Source of the DNA: Lactifluus volemus
Taxonomy: Eukaryota; Basidiomycota; Agaricomycetes; Russulales; Russulaceae
Assembly (NCBI GenBank): GCA_022376515.1
Contig: WTXI01000017.1
Coordinates: 558,001 to 622,000, forward strand
Reading direction: 5' to 3'
DNA: 64,000 nt
Positions 9,623 through 22,191 of this stretch are shown in pieces (position 1 is the first letter of the stretch; each line of letters begins with the position of its first letter). Under the pieces are notes generated by a model. It worked only from the letters and a program-made list of their open reading frames with translations, made no database searches and had not been told where the DNA came from. The position numbers and the translations under genes are program-made.

Positions 9623-11342
9623 CTAGCAAGGGTGAGGTGAATGTAAAAACACGAGGTCAATAAGATGACAAACTTGACCAGGGCGAAGCAGCACCGGAGC
9701 ATGAACTTACAGCAACGCATGGGGCGTGTTTCGCCGCCGTGGTGACGTTGATAGCCCCGCGGTCAGTTCAAACGCGGCGTTGAGCCGTCATGGTGGTGGT
9801 GGTCACGCCCTGCAGCCTTCGCAAACCTCCAATTTGTCACGAGCTTGAATCCTTGATATATGGACGGTGGCGCTCGTCAAGGCCTTGAGGAGCATAGCAG
9901 AGGCGCACCTGGGGAGATCAGTGGATCACCGAAACAGTAGGAACTGAAACAGGAGGAGACAAGGCAGGAAGAGTTACATATGTCTGAGGTGTCGCAGCAT
10001 ACACGGCTCCCTAGCTCGTATCAGCAGGCACATGTGCAGGAGCTTTGTGATCTCTCATGAGGGCCTTGTGCACCTTGAGTTGGGCACCTTTGGGGCTCGC
10101 GGAATCTGTTGAAGGGGCCGTGCATGATGTCGAGCACCTTCTCCACCTCGGCTAATATTCGCAAATTGTCCGTGCGTAGGGCCACATGCGCTGGGTGGTG
10201 GTGCCAAGGTCGTCACCGTAGTGGGAGAACGATGGTATGGAACGAGAGGCCGAATATCAATATATCAGATTGTAGTTCAAGGCATCTGCCTCTGTCGACA
10301 AGTTGTTTGAGAGTTGACCCCATTTAGGCAGGTGCTGTGCCACCCGCAAGCAAGGTTAAGGCCAACGGCGTTGGCATTTTCTAGTGAGTCATCAGTCCGA
10401 AAATGTATAGTATGAGTCAGCAAACACGTGTCAGTCCATAACATGGGGTCAGGCATTCTGGAGGATAGTGCCGCAACGGCACATCTCGCAGGCGGTATCG
10501 GGATAGCGAGATGGCCGGCAAAGCGGCAGCGAGGGGATACGCGTCGTCTGTCGAATCACGGGACGGCGCCGGAGCGACAGCGGCGTTGGGATAGCGAGAC
10601 CGCGACTGCAGCGAGGCAACTAGGCGACTGCGCACAGCAGCGGCGGTGGCGGCGATGGGACTTGGGCGACGTTTTGGGGTCCCGCCACGCGATAGCACGG
10701 ATCACTGGCGTCAGACACTGGGACGGCCGCAACTGCGACGCCCGAGCGGCCGTGACGCCAAAAGACCGTCTATGGCGGTGTAGAGGCCCCCCTCCGTGCC
10801 AGTCTTCAAAGGGGATGTAGGACGGATCAAGGGAAAGAATGAGGAGGTAAAAACATTAGTGTGAGAAGTTAAAAATAAAATCATGACGCACCAGTGAACC
10901 CTCCTGACAGTGGCGGCAGCGAGAGAGAGGTGCTGCAACGCCGAGGCGATGTCATAGACGAGCGGCGGCAGCGCAAGAGGGCCAGCGATGAGGGCGACGG
11001 AGAGGGGGCGGGCGATGAAGGCCAGCGATAGCGGCGATGGAGGCGGGCGACACGAGAGGCAGGCGACGGAGGCGGGCGACACGAGAGGCAGGCGATGGAG
11101 GCGGGCGACACGAGAGGCAGGCGATGGCGGCAACATATAAAGACACGAGATGAGAGAGGGGGAGGCGATGGAGGTGAGACAGACGGGCGGGTGCTTATGT
11201 TTCAGTAACTAGTTATCGAAATTACTCATCATCAACACTTTTTTCCTGAGTTTAAAAAATACTAGTATTTGTAATCGCCCACACCATGCTGTCGGTGTCG
11301 TTCCCAATATGGTGCGTGACCTGGGAGTCTAATTAGGCCAAC
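9623..11342. other. No supportable gene; GC-rich, partly repetitive
   Basis: The stretch contains purine- or GGCGA-rich low-complexity sequence (about 10.45-11.15 kb) in which all frames stay open through composition bias. No domain, splice structure or RNA gene was recognised. Confidence 0.5.
11039..11125. repeat. 29-bp minisatellite, three copies
   Basis: Units of the form GGAGGCGGGCGACACGAGAG followed by GCAGGCGAT/C begin at 11039, 11068 and 11097 and are almost identical. A related CGGCGAC/GAT-rich stretch surrounds them. The minisatellite explains the serine/arginine/proline-rich open frames on the minus strand here. Confidence 0.9.
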
Positions 11343-11658
11343 TGGCATCCACTGGAAGCACCACCACGCTTACTCTCACTTCTAATTTCCACTATGAAAC
11401 TGTGCAAATGAAAACTGCACAAATGAAATATGGTGTAGACCAGCAGCTGGAATGCAGTCTAGTAGACGGCTATTACGGATCCTGCCGGTACTAATACTAA
11501 TGAGGGAACTCAGGGGAGCCCAGCCTGAGAATGCTTTTGACTTCGGTTTTGGTTCGGAAGTGCAATATAATAACAAAGGCCTTGTTGCCTGCCTTTTCAT
11601 ATATCGTCTTGTCCTCTCCGTTTTCCACCTCGCTCTCTGTTTTTCCGGCCCCTTGCAC

Positions 11659-13802
11659 ATGTATTGGCTTTCCGTGCTCTCTATCCTTACTGCAGTCTCT
11701 TCCGGCCTTGCCATTCCCTCAGCGTCCGAGTCAATCTGGGATGATTTGAGAGTAAAGCACTCATGGGTCACCCTGCCTAAGAAATGGAATTGGCTAAGTT
11801 ATCCCCCTGCCAACACTACGATCGACCTTCGCATTGCTCTCAAGCCACGCAATGAGGATGCTTTGGTCGATGAGCTCTACCAGATAAGCGACCCCAATCA
11901 TCCAAAGTACATCTATATTCCTTCTGCCGTGCTCCCTCCCTCGAGCACATGCTCAATTATACTACCCCAGATACGGTGCGCATCTATCAAAGGAGGAAGT
12001 CACTAAGCTGGTCGCGCCACATCCATACACTCTAGAGCTCGTCAAATCCTGGCTCCACTACCACGGGGTCAATCCCGCAGCTGTCTCGACCACACACGGT
12101 GGCAGCTGGCTGACAATCCTCAAAATACCTTTGGACCAAGCAAATGCTCTCCTCGGCGCATCTTACCAGCTCTATCGCAATGAGGAGACGAACGAGATCG
12201 TCCTGCGGACGATTGGTTATTCCCTTCCTACTGCTCTGTCGGAACATGTTCAGACTGTCGCACCAACAACATATTTTGGTTCTCCCCGTGCATTGCAGCA
12301 GACCCCGCAACTACACCTGACGCTTCCTGAAAGTGATCTAGAGCTGCAAGATCCGCTAGCATCTGGTAGCACCCCGGCCTCATGCTCGAAAGCCATTACA
12401 CCAACATGCTTACGTACGCTATACAACACGCTGGCGTATGTACCGAGCGCCATGGCAAGTAACCAGCTCGGGATCACAGGATACTTGGACCAGTTTGCAA
12501 ATTACAAGGACTTTACAGAGTTCATGTTACGGTTTCGCCCGGATGCTGTACATGCAAATTTCACGGTTGAGCAGATTAATGGAGGTGGAAACAATCAATC
12601 TAACCCAGGCAGTGAGGTTCGTATTGTGCCATTCTGCGAGGGAGTCGTAATATTAAGTGATAATATGCAGGCTAACCTGGACGTCCAATATGGCGGGGCT
12701 ATCACCTTCCCAACCAAGAACATCTATTACAGCACGGGAGGCTCTCCACCATTCATCCCCGACTCCAACACCACGTCGAACACGAATGAACCCTATTTGG
12801 ACTGGCTGAACTTCATCTTGGACCAGGAGACAATCCCGCAGACGATCAGCACGTCATATGGCGATGACGAGCAAACTGTCCCGCCTGACTATGCAAGGAG
12901 CGTATGCGGCTTGTTTGCTCTGGTTGGCCTGAGAGGTGTCAGCCTCCTCTTTGCAAGTGGCGATTTTGGTGTCGGTGGTGGATCTTGCCTCACAAATGAC
13001 GGCACGAACCGAACTGAATTCATCCCATCTTTTCCCGCATCTTGTGAGCAATAGCCTAGTATTCTTTTCATCCTCATATGTCCTCACTCATTGCTTGATT
13101 GTGGTGTTTAGGCCCTTTCGTCACGACCGTTGGTGGCACCACTGGCGTGGATCCCGAGATCGCTGCTGACCTGTCCGGTGGAGGGTTTTCAAACTACTTT
13201 CCGCGGCCACAGTATCAGGAATCTGCCGTCTTGTCCTACCTCGCGCATATTGGCGACCAATATGCCGGCTTGTTCAAGTGAGAGAGCTTGTAGCAGCACC
13301 TGGCCTTCGTGTTGCTGATCGTTGTACAGCCCATACGGCCGTGCATACCCGGACATATCCGCACAGGCGCTGAATTTCCGGATCGTGTTCAATGGACTGG
13401 TCGTAGGTGTTAAGGGCACAAGTTGCTCCACTCCGGTGTGTCTTATCCTACCTTCTATTTTCCATCGGTCCAGCTAACCTCGTTACAGACCGCCGCTGGG
13501 ATCATCTCCCTCCTGAACGACGTTAGGATCTCACAGTGCGAGCCGCCACTTGGTTTTCTCAACCCTCTCCTTTACTCGAGTGCCTCTGAGGGCATCAATG
13601 CAATCACCTCTGGCTCGAATCCCGGTTGCGGGACTCCAGGATTTTCAGCCGTGGCTGGGTGGAATCCTGTGTGTAGTCCCTTCGAATGTATTTCTGCGTG
13701 GTGGACGATACTGATCATTCTCATCCGTACCAGGTCACCGGTCTTGGAACGCCCGACTTTTTGAGGTTGAAGGGTATTCTTGCTCGGCTTCGATACGGAT
13801 AG
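11659..13802 (+). CDS. Sedolisin-family (S53) secreted protease-like protein, copy 1
   Basis: Six exons (11659-11906, 11971-13043, 13112-13277, 13330-13435, 13489-13668, 13734-13802) join in phase to about 613 residues. The N-terminus [18 protein letters not shown] is a signal peptide. A pro-kumamolisin activation region follows, with [16 protein letters not shown] across intron 1. The S53 domain shows ANLDVQYGG with the catalytic Asp, [10 protein letters not shown], the oxyanion Asp in [20 protein letters not shown], and the nucleophile Ser in GTSCSTP. The final VTGLGTPDF is in the usual C-terminal calcium-site region. The residue four before the catalytic Asp, Glu in active sedolisins, is Gln (QANLD), so peptidase activity is doubtful. 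The frame is otherwise complete. A paralogue lies 4.1 kb downstream in tandem. Confidence 0.88.
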
Positions 13803-15484
13803 TGATGGCAGCAAGTGTTCGCTCGTGAGGTTAGGCCTCGATATTTCTTGGAAAGAATGCTTGGCGTGTAATCGCTGTCTACTGTTTGTTATGACCAAGT
13901 TGAAGTAGAAATCTGGTACAAATGTGTTTTTAACTATCTTTGGAGGTACATCGACGCTATTGAAGCGTGGAATGACCGCTCCGTAACCCCCTTAACTGGT
14001 TGAAGCTGGGGAAGCATGATGCGACACGCAGCGTCGACCTTGCGCAGATGATGTCATAATAGAGCCTTTGGAAAGGGTAAGAGGAAGACGCTAATACGTT
14101 GTGGTTATCCAGATGATATTTATCGGAGAAGTGAAACAGTTCTCGCTAAGAACGGTGGGATGAGGTCCACGCGGTCACATGACCGTGACGCCATCGATGG
14201 TCAGTGCTTGCAACCAGGCCTGCCTGTCCTTTCTTCACATAAGATCTTATCTTTTTCATATTGTCGAGTTTCGGGTCATCTTGCCCGGTCAAAACTAAGA
14301 CTTTTTATCTTCAGCGATGTGGCTCCGATACCGGAGAGGGCCTGGGCCTCGGGAACTGCCACGAACGGAGCTCAGTGTTGGACTGTAGCCCTGATTGAAG
14401 AGGAGTCGGAGGGCCCTGATGGAGAGTGAGGCATGGCCGCTGCAGGCCAGAGGAGCCCGATGAAGGGCCCGCCGTCGTCACAGGCACCCCGGGCGCGACA
14501 CGGTGAAGAGGGCCGACCAGTGTCGCTCCCCGCTGGGGGTGATCGCCCGAGCCGTCTTACTATACCCCTTGCGATTCTAACTTGCTTACACATTTTTATA
14601 ATTAGTTTTGGATAGCTACGAGGCGCTGCCTCAAGTTTCGTGAGGCCGAATCCTCAATTTCGGATCGAGCGTGCCTGGTCGTTACACCGGGGCGTTTGTT
14701 TTTCTCGATCTTTTTATTGCTCATTAGTCTAACAATTGTGATCAGTAACTAGTACAGTAGCTGCTAAGGACACTAGTTAAATAGTTCGAATGCACAGAGT
14801 TGCAGGGCAGTCTCGACTTGCCCATTTTGTTTCTCCCTCCTTCACCTCGCATGATCTTGTACCCTTCACTTTACGCTGCTCGCTTTCGTTCCCCCTTTCG
14901 TTCAGCATCTTAATATTATTGCTACCGATTTCAATGTGGCGCTGGCCTGAAAAATGAGCCAAAAGAATTTAACGAAGGGCGAGTCAGAACAAAAGGGCAA
15001 ACTGAAAGACAGAGCGATTGCCCGAGGTGTCTACAGTTTCTCCTGATACTGTGAAGTATACTGCACAGGAATTTAATAAAGGGGTGTACGATTATATTGT
15101 TACTGATGAGACTGAAGGCAGGCGAGGGTCGTGGTGTCGAAGATACGTAGTGATGTGTTAGGTGATAGAGTCGGCCTAAAACTCGCCGCAATCATATTGC
15201 TCACTCGGAGTATTCGCGTACTAGTTATCGGTTACCCGCCGAAGCTAGCAGAGACAGAGACTGACAATACCCCTGGCCCTGAGACGAGGCTCATGCAGTC
15301 GTTTTGCAACAGAGTGAAGTGAACACATCGAAACCAGCGTCATTTACTAGTAGCACGTTGTTTAGCACGGTGAATTGCCAGCCTGAGTGTGACATCTAAT
15401 CTCGCGGATGAGCCGGACCGCCTAAGTTGGAATTGCATCAGCCGCGGATCTAATTCTTGCTCAGTCACCACAAAACTTGACTAA
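13803..15484. other. Intergenic region between the sedolisin copies
   Basis: About the first 380 bp (to about 14180) belong to the duplicated unit and recur after copy 2. The remainder has no supportable gene or RNA; its open frames are short and without domains. Confidence 0.5.
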
Positions 15485-15760
15485 TGGCATCCAGTACCAC
15501 AGTTAGTACTCTCACCTCTACATTTCACGATGAAACTGCACAAATGACATATGGCGTAGACCAGCGGCTGGAATGCAGTCTAGTAAAAAACGGCTATTCC
15601 GGATCCTGCCGGTACCAGTACTAATGAGGGAACTCAGGGGAGCCCAGCCTGAGTTGTTTGACTTCGGTTTTCATTCGGAAGTGCAAGGCTGTGATGCCTG
15701 CTTTCTCGTACATCGTCCTGTCATCTCCGCCTCGCTCTCTATTCTTGCGGTCCCTTGTAC

Positions 15761-17895
15761 ATGTATTGGCTTTCCGTGCTCTCTATCCTTACCGCAGTCT
15801 CCTCCGGCCTTGCCATTCCCTCAGCGTCCGAGTCAATCTGGGATGATTTGAGAGTAAGGCACTCGTGGGTCACCCTGCCTAAGAAATGGAATTGGCTAAG
15901 TTATCCTCCTGCCAACACTACGATCGACCTTCGCATTGCTCTCAAGCCACGCAACGAGGATGCTTTGATCGATGAGCTCTACCAGATAAGCGACCCCAAT
16001 CATCCAAAGTACATCTATGTTCCATCTGCCGTGCTCCCTCCCTCGCGCACATGCTCAAATATACTAACCGCAGATACGGTGCGCATCTATCAAAGGAGGA
16101 GGTTGCTAAGCTGGTCTCGCCACATCCATACACTCTCGAGCTCGTCAATTCCTGGCTCGACTACCACGGGGTCAATCACGCCGCTATCTCGACCACACAC
16201 GGTGGCAACTGGCTGACCATTCCTAAAATACCTCTGGACCGAGCAAATACTCTCCTCGGTGCATCTTACCAGCTCTATCGCAATGAGGAGACGAACGAGA
16301 TCGTCCTGCGGACGATTGGTTATTCTCTTCCTACCCCCCTGTCTGACCTTATTCAGACTGTTGCACCAACAACATATTTTGGCACTCCCGGCGCATTGCA
16401 GCAGACCCCGGAACTACACATGACGTTTCCTAATGGTGATCTACAGCTGCGAAGTGCGCTAGCATCCGGTAGCACCCCGGCCTCATGCTCGAACACCATT
16501 ACACCAACATGCTTACGTACGCTATACAACACGCTGGAATACGTACCGAGCGCCACGGAAAGTAACAAGCTCGGGATCACAGGATACGCGGACCAGTTTG
16601 CAAGCTACCAGGACTTTACAGAATTCATGATACAGTTTCGCTCCGATGCTTCAAGTGCAAATTTCACAGTTAAGCAGGTTAACGGAGGTGGAAACGATCA
16701 ATCTAATCCAGGCAGTGAGGTTCGTATTGTGCAATTCTGAGAGGGTGTCGTAATGTTAAGCGATATCATGCAGGCTAACCTGGACGTCCAATACGGCGGG
16801 GTGATCACCTTCCCGACCCCGAATATCTATTACAGCACGGGAAGCTCTCCACCATTCATCCCCGACTCCAACACCTCGTCAAACACGAATGAGCCTTACC
16901 TGGACTGGCTGAACTTCATCTTGGAGCAGGAGACGATCCCGCAGACGATCAGCACGTCATATGGCGATGACGAGCAAACTGTCCCACCTGACTATGCAAG
17001 GAGCGTATGCAACTTGTTTGCTCAGCTTGGATCGAGAGGTGTCACCCTCCTCTTTTCGAGTGGCGATTATGGTGTCGGTGGTGGACCTTGCCTCACAAAT
17101 GACGGCACCAACCAAACTCAATTCATCCCGTCTTTTCCCGCATCTTGTGAGCGATAGCCTAGTATTCTTATCGTTATCACATGTCCGCACTCATTACTTG
17201 ATTGTGGTGTTTAGGCCCTTTCGTTACGACCGTTGGTGGCACCACTGGCGTGAATCCCGAGATCGCTGCTGACCTCTCCGGTGGAGGGTTTTCAAACTAC
17301 TTTCCGCGGCCACAGTATCAGGATTCCGCCGTCTCGTCCTACCTCACGCACATTGGCGGGAAATATGCTGGCTTGTTCAAGTGAGAGAGCTTGTTGTAGC
17401 ATCTGGCCTTCGCGTTGCTGATCGTTGTACAGCTCATCCGGCCGTGCATACCCGGACATATCCGCACAGGCGCTGAATTTCCAGATCGTGTTCAATGGTC
17501 AGGTCGTAGGTGTTCAGGGCACAAGTTGCTCCACTCCGGTGTGTCTTATCCTACCTTCTATTTTCCGTCGGTCTAGCTTACCTTGTCACAGACTGCCGCT
17601 GGGATCATCTCCCTCCTGAACGACTTTAGGATCTCAAAGACCGAGCCGCCACTTGGTTTTCTCAACCCTCTCATTTACTCGAGCCCCTCTGAGGGCTTCA
17701 ACGCAATCACCTCTGGCTCGAATCCCGGTTGCGGGACTCAAGGATTTTCAGCCGTGGCTGGGTGGAATCCTGTGTGTAGCGCCTTTAATGTATTTCTGCG
17801 TGGTGGATGATACTGATTATTCACATTCATACCAGGTCACCGGTCTTGGAACGCCCGACTTTTTGACATTGAAAGGTATTCTCTCTCAGCTTTGA
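15761..17895 (+). pseudogene. Sedolisin-family (S53) protease-like gene, copy 2, nonsense mutation
   Basis: Same six-exon layout as copy 1 (15761-16008, 16074-17146, 17215-17380, 17433-17538, 17592-17771, 17836-17895), with all splice sites kept. Exon 2 has an in-frame TGA at 16738-16740 where copy 1 has TGC (Cys), after VRIVQF and just ahead of the catalytic-Asp segment. The rest of the frame is open: [27 protein letters not shown] and VTGLGTPDF. Like copy 1 it has Gln in place of the catalytic Glu. The product would be truncated within the prodomain/early catalytic region unless the stop is read through. A sequencing error cannot be excluded. Confidence 0.85.
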
Positions 17896-18683
17896 TCCGG
17901 ATGGTGATGGCATCGACCAAGTCTTCGCTCGTGAGGTTATGTGCCTCGATATTTCTTGGAAAGAATTCTTGGCGGGTAATCGCTGTCTACTGTTTTTTAT
18001 GGCCAAGTCGAAGTAGGGATCTGATATGTATGTGTTTTTAATTATTTTGGGAAGTACATCGACACTATTGAAGCGTGGAATGACCACTCCATGATCCCCT
18101 TATCTGGTTGCAGCCGAGGAAGCATGATCCGATACGCAGCGTCGACCCTGGGCCGATAGTGTCACAACAGAGCCTTTCGAAAGGGTAAGAAGAAGACGCT
18201 AATATTTTATGATTATCTGGATGATATTTATCGGAGAAGAAGAGTTCTCACTAAGAACGGAACCTGGGATGAAGTTCACGCAGTCACATGACGCGGGCGT
18301 TCTTCAGGCGCTATAACAACAAGCCCATCGTCGGGCCTTTTGAAATGGTCAAAGATATATGGCACTCGCCCCATTACATCACAGTTCTCCTGCAACGTTC
18401 AGTATACCCCGCTTTTTTGCGTTTCAGACTCGAAATGAGATTTGAACCCAAGACCATAGCTTACAGCGCTTGATTGCATAAGTTCAGGTGACGTGGCGTA
18501 TCGGCCGCCGGCTCACCCTTCACGCAGCTTCACGAATTGGTTGCGCTCCATGTGCAGTACTTTACTATCCCTGCGCCCCCTCTTCGGTCACCTCCCCCTT
18601 CCGGTCACTCACGCTAGCTCACACGCCAATTTTCGGAAGCGCAGGCCGTGGCTACGACTACGCCTCACTTGCGAAGTTCCATC

Positions 18684-20240
18684 ATGTCTTCACTCTACGG
18701 ACTCGTAAAACGTCTCTACCTCGTGCGTCCATTCTGGATTCTCCGTCACGTTCCTACTAAGGCTCTTCTATCTCAAAGGTGTTCCACCCTCCTGCGCCGG
18801 AGGCATCAACTGAGTCTCCCCTTCGGTTTGGCATTCTAGGCGCAGCGAACATTGCACCTATCGCACTCATCCTTCCGGTCAAAAATCACCCTGATGCAGT
18901 GGTGAGGGTTGTCGCCGCGCGGGATCAAAAGCGCGCGGATGCATTTGCGAAGAAGCATGGGATCCCAAAAGCATGTGGGGGCCCGGGCGCTTATCAAAGT
19001 CCGCGGCCGACGAGTTTCCGTCAATAATATTATGCTGATTGTGAGCCATAGAACTACTGGACGACCCCGAAGTCGATGTAGTGTACAACCCGGTGCGTCG
19101 CATGTCTCCTAGGTGTGAATAACGCAGCTTAAAGCCCGGCTCCTTACAGCTGCCAAATGGCCTTCATTATGAGTGGACTATGAAAGCACTCGTGGCAGGG
19201 AAACACGTCCTACTTGAAAAGCCAAGTTCGGACACGGCTGAAGAGACGCGCGAGATGTTTGCGTTTGCTCAAGAGAAAGGACTGGTGCTCATGGAGGCCT
19301 TCCACTATCGGTAGGTCACGTAGGCCTCATTTAGGTCCCGCGCTTATGCTGGACAGGTTCCACCCTGCAACCCAACGCATGAAGGAAATTGTTGAGAGCG
19401 GAGAGCTGGGCACCCTAACGAAGATTGAGGCCAATCTTGCTGTACCAGGTTTCTTCATAAAGGATAACGACATTCGTATGAATTATGATCTTGGTGGCGG
19501 TGCCATGATGGACATGGGATGTGAGTGTCACATAACGTAAACTCACGCGAGTCTTATCGTGCAATTCTCGTAGGCTATACCCTGTCCATGTCGCGATACC
19601 TAGCAGGCGCCGATCCTACGAAGGTCATCAGTGCCAAAGCCGATGCACATCCCAAGTTCCCTCAGATTGATATCGGTACCACTGCTACACTTGCTTTTCC
19701 CAACGCCAGAGGGGGGACGGGATCCGCCGATGGGCTGACTGCGGTGCTAAATCCAAACTTTCGGCTTCGTCCATTGCTTGGCCTCTTTCCGAGGTGGCCG
19801 AGGGTGTCTGTGCGTGTAACTGGGACGTCTGGCACTGCCGAACTGAACAACTTTCCTGGGCCTTGGTTATATCACTCCATCATTGTCAAGAGTCCGAAAC
19901 AGGAGGGTGGGCGAATGCAGAAGCGCACAGAAAAGCGGTATGGGAACCTGGGATGGACCACGCAAGTATCTCTTTGTGCCTTAACATTTTACCATTCTGA
20001 CGTTTTTGGCGCTGTAACATGCAGATATCGCTATCAGCTGGAGGCCTTCATCGACAAACTGCGCGGCCGCACTCCTAAGCACTGGTTTGACGCGCAAGAC
20101 TCCATCACCAACATGGAGTGGATCGAGGCTATCTACAAAGAGGTTGGTCACACTTGTTATATTCCGCCCTCTTCTAATGGGGTTGATAGACTGGTCTGGG
20201 ATCCCGGCCCAAATCCACTGCAGAAATTCCTCTTAACTGA
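18684..20240 (+). CDS. Gfo/Idh/MocA-family NAD(P)-dependent dehydrogenase (dihydrodiol/xylose dehydrogenase type)
   Basis: The predicted product is a cytosolic NADP-dependent oxidoreductase of the dimeric dihydrodiol / D-xylose 1-dehydrogenase group; the substrate cannot be read from sequence. Exons: 18684-18722, 18779-18998, 19052-19092, 19150-19310, 19357-19520, 19574-19961, 20025-20142, 20190-20240. The N-terminal Rossmann fold starts RFGILGAANIAP. EVDVVYNP|LPNGLHYEW and HVLLEKPSSDTAEET carry the family EKP motif. The C-terminal domain includes NYDLGGGAMMDMGCY and YRYQLEAF, and the end reads TGLGSRPKS. The seventh junction only keeps frame as a GC-AG intron (19962-20024, donor GCAAGT). A small insertion after ATLAFPN (RGGTGSA) is unusual. 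The start ATG gives MSSLYGLVKRLYL, typical for fungal members. Confidence 0.85.
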
Positions 20241-20449
20241 ATCTTGTTTGTACTGTAATAGGGAAAATGATTTCTGTCCGCGTGTGAATTTTATGTCATA
20301 ATTTGATGAGCTAAGCGACGGTAACGAGGCGTGGACCAAACAGTTGTCATCGTCCCTTTTCCCTCCTCTATATCTCCTTTTCGTTCGCTGTGGTTCCTTC
20401 CCCCCTCCTTTCGTCAGTGTGTGAATTCTCGACCCATACGTCTGGCCGA

Positions 20450-22191
20450 ATGACGTCCCATGCACCATCTCGGTTTTCCTCACATCCTTCCCATCAAGCA
20501 TGGCGTCAATTTGATGAAAAATCCCCGGAACTCAGCTCTTTCAGCTCAACTATTCAGTCTATACCAACCCGTGGCTGGCTGGCCAGCACTGCAGGGGACC
20601 CTATTTCCATGCACCATCATCAAAAGAGCACTGACGACACAGAGAATTGGAGGGGTTCACAGCAATATAATTTTCTTACCGACTTCAGAAAAGCGATTCG
20701 TAACATCCTTCGATTTTCCGAAGCCCTCCCGAACCCCACCACAATATCACGCCGTGCCAGTCGTTTGACCATTGGGCGACCGCCATCCTTGGCCTCCCTC
20801 TCATCCCCCAGACTACCTACCCTGCCTTCGCCATCAACGTTACGCTTTGTTCTCCTTTGTGGACTTTGGTATACTTCATCCGCATTATCGTCCAACACGG
20901 GAAAAGCGATTCTGAACCAATTTCGTTACCCGGTCACCCTCACCTTTGTGCAGTTTGGCTTTGTCGCGGGGTACTGCCTGCTCTTCATGTCTCCTCTCAT
21001 TCGGTTTACGCGGTTGCGCCCCCCAACCCGTGCTATCTTGAGGGATACGCTACCAATGGGTTGCTTTCAAGTCGGTGGTCACATCTTCTCTAGCATGGCT
21101 ATATCGCGCATCCCTGTCAGTACCACCCATACCATTAAGGTACGCCCTCATTCCGCCTTCATTCCGTTGCGCCAAGCCAAATACTAACCTACTTCCTTCC
21201 TTAGGCGCTGTCGCCCCTTTTCACCGTTGCCGCCTACGCCCTCTTATTTGGAGTGCGGTATTCTGCCAAAACATACGTATCTTTATTACCCCTCACGTTG
21301 GGCGTAATGCTGGCCTGTTCATTTGACACGTCTGCATCCAACTTTGTTGGTTTGTTATGCGCATTCGGATCAGCCATCGTATTCGTATCGTCAAACATTT
21401 TCTTCAAGAAGATAATGCCAACCGGTTCCTCGTCTTCCCGTCACAAACTCGACAAGTTGAACCTACTCTTCTATTCGTCGTCGATGGCATTTCTCCTGAT
21501 GATCCCAATCTGGGTCTCTACCGATCTGCCACTACTCATGGCCGCGCGGGCGGCAGAACCTGGCCACATCATCCACCCTTCACAAGGACACTCTGCTGCC
21601 CATTCGGTCTCATACTATACCTTCCTCAATGGAATCGTCCACTTTGCGCAAAACATTATCGCCTTCATCATCCTCGCCTCCGTATCTCCCGTTACCTACT
21701 CGATCGCGTCTCTCGTCAAACGGGTGGCCGTAATATGTATCGCACTAGTTTGGTTCAATCAGCACATCCACCCTCTCCAGGGCGCCGGCATCGGGCTTAC
21801 CTTCTTGGGACTTTGGATGTACCACAATGCCAAAGGTGATATTGCCCGCGGGGAGACGCGGCGACGCGGTGTCGAGGCAGCACGGGAAGGCGTGCTACCG
21901 TCTTCGCGTTTGGATGAGCGCATTCTTGACCCAATTGCGAACGATCTTCCCCCTCCAGCGTACGAACGACCAATAACAGAGCAGAACTTGGCGATGTCAA
22001 GTGCGCGTCCTCCAGATGTATTGACAGCGCCAATCCGTTCCAAGGTGTACACGCCCCTGCATATCGACATCGCAGCTCCCTCGTCGCATAAGGGCGGCCC
22101 ACCGCTATCGGGCCCATACCCGTCACCACCGGCGTCTTTGGACGAACCACCACTGATGGCTGCTCTAACCGCAGTCGCTGTGCGCGCATAG
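20450..22191 (+). CDS. SLY41-like transporter, triose-phosphate-translocator / DMT family
   Basis: This multi-pass membrane protein is of the TPT/nucleotide-sugar-transporter superfamily, closest in motif to yeast Sly41 of the early secretory pathway. Two exons (20450-21139, 21205-22191), with a 65-nt intron carrying a TACTAAC branch point, give about 558 residues. A cytosolic Ser/Pro-rich N-terminus of about 125 residues precedes the first helix (LRFVLLCGLWYTSSALSSN). Typical segments are TTHTIK|ALSPLFTVAAY, YVSLLPLTLGVMLACS and SPVTYSIASLVKRVAVI. A disordered proline-rich C-tail of about 110 residues follows WMYHNAKGD. The start is the first in-frame ATG (MTSHAPSRF); an upstream in-frame GTG is ignored. 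The substrate is unknown; transport in ER/Golgi membranes is inferred from the family. Confidence 0.86.

Larger units (their letters stand above)
11343..18292 (+). repeat. Tandem segmental duplication carrying the sedolisin gene
   Basis: Upstream sequence, gene and downstream sequence recur at a spacing of about 4.1 kb: about 11343-14180 and about 15485-18292. The similarity covers about 250 bp of promoter-proximal DNA, all introns and about 380 bp past the stop, so this was a DNA-level duplication and not a retrocopy. Confidence 0.88.

Noticed and set aside
10711..11146. Minus-strand Ser/Arg/Pro-rich frames
   Set aside because: Produced by the 29-bp GC-rich minisatellite; all phases are open.
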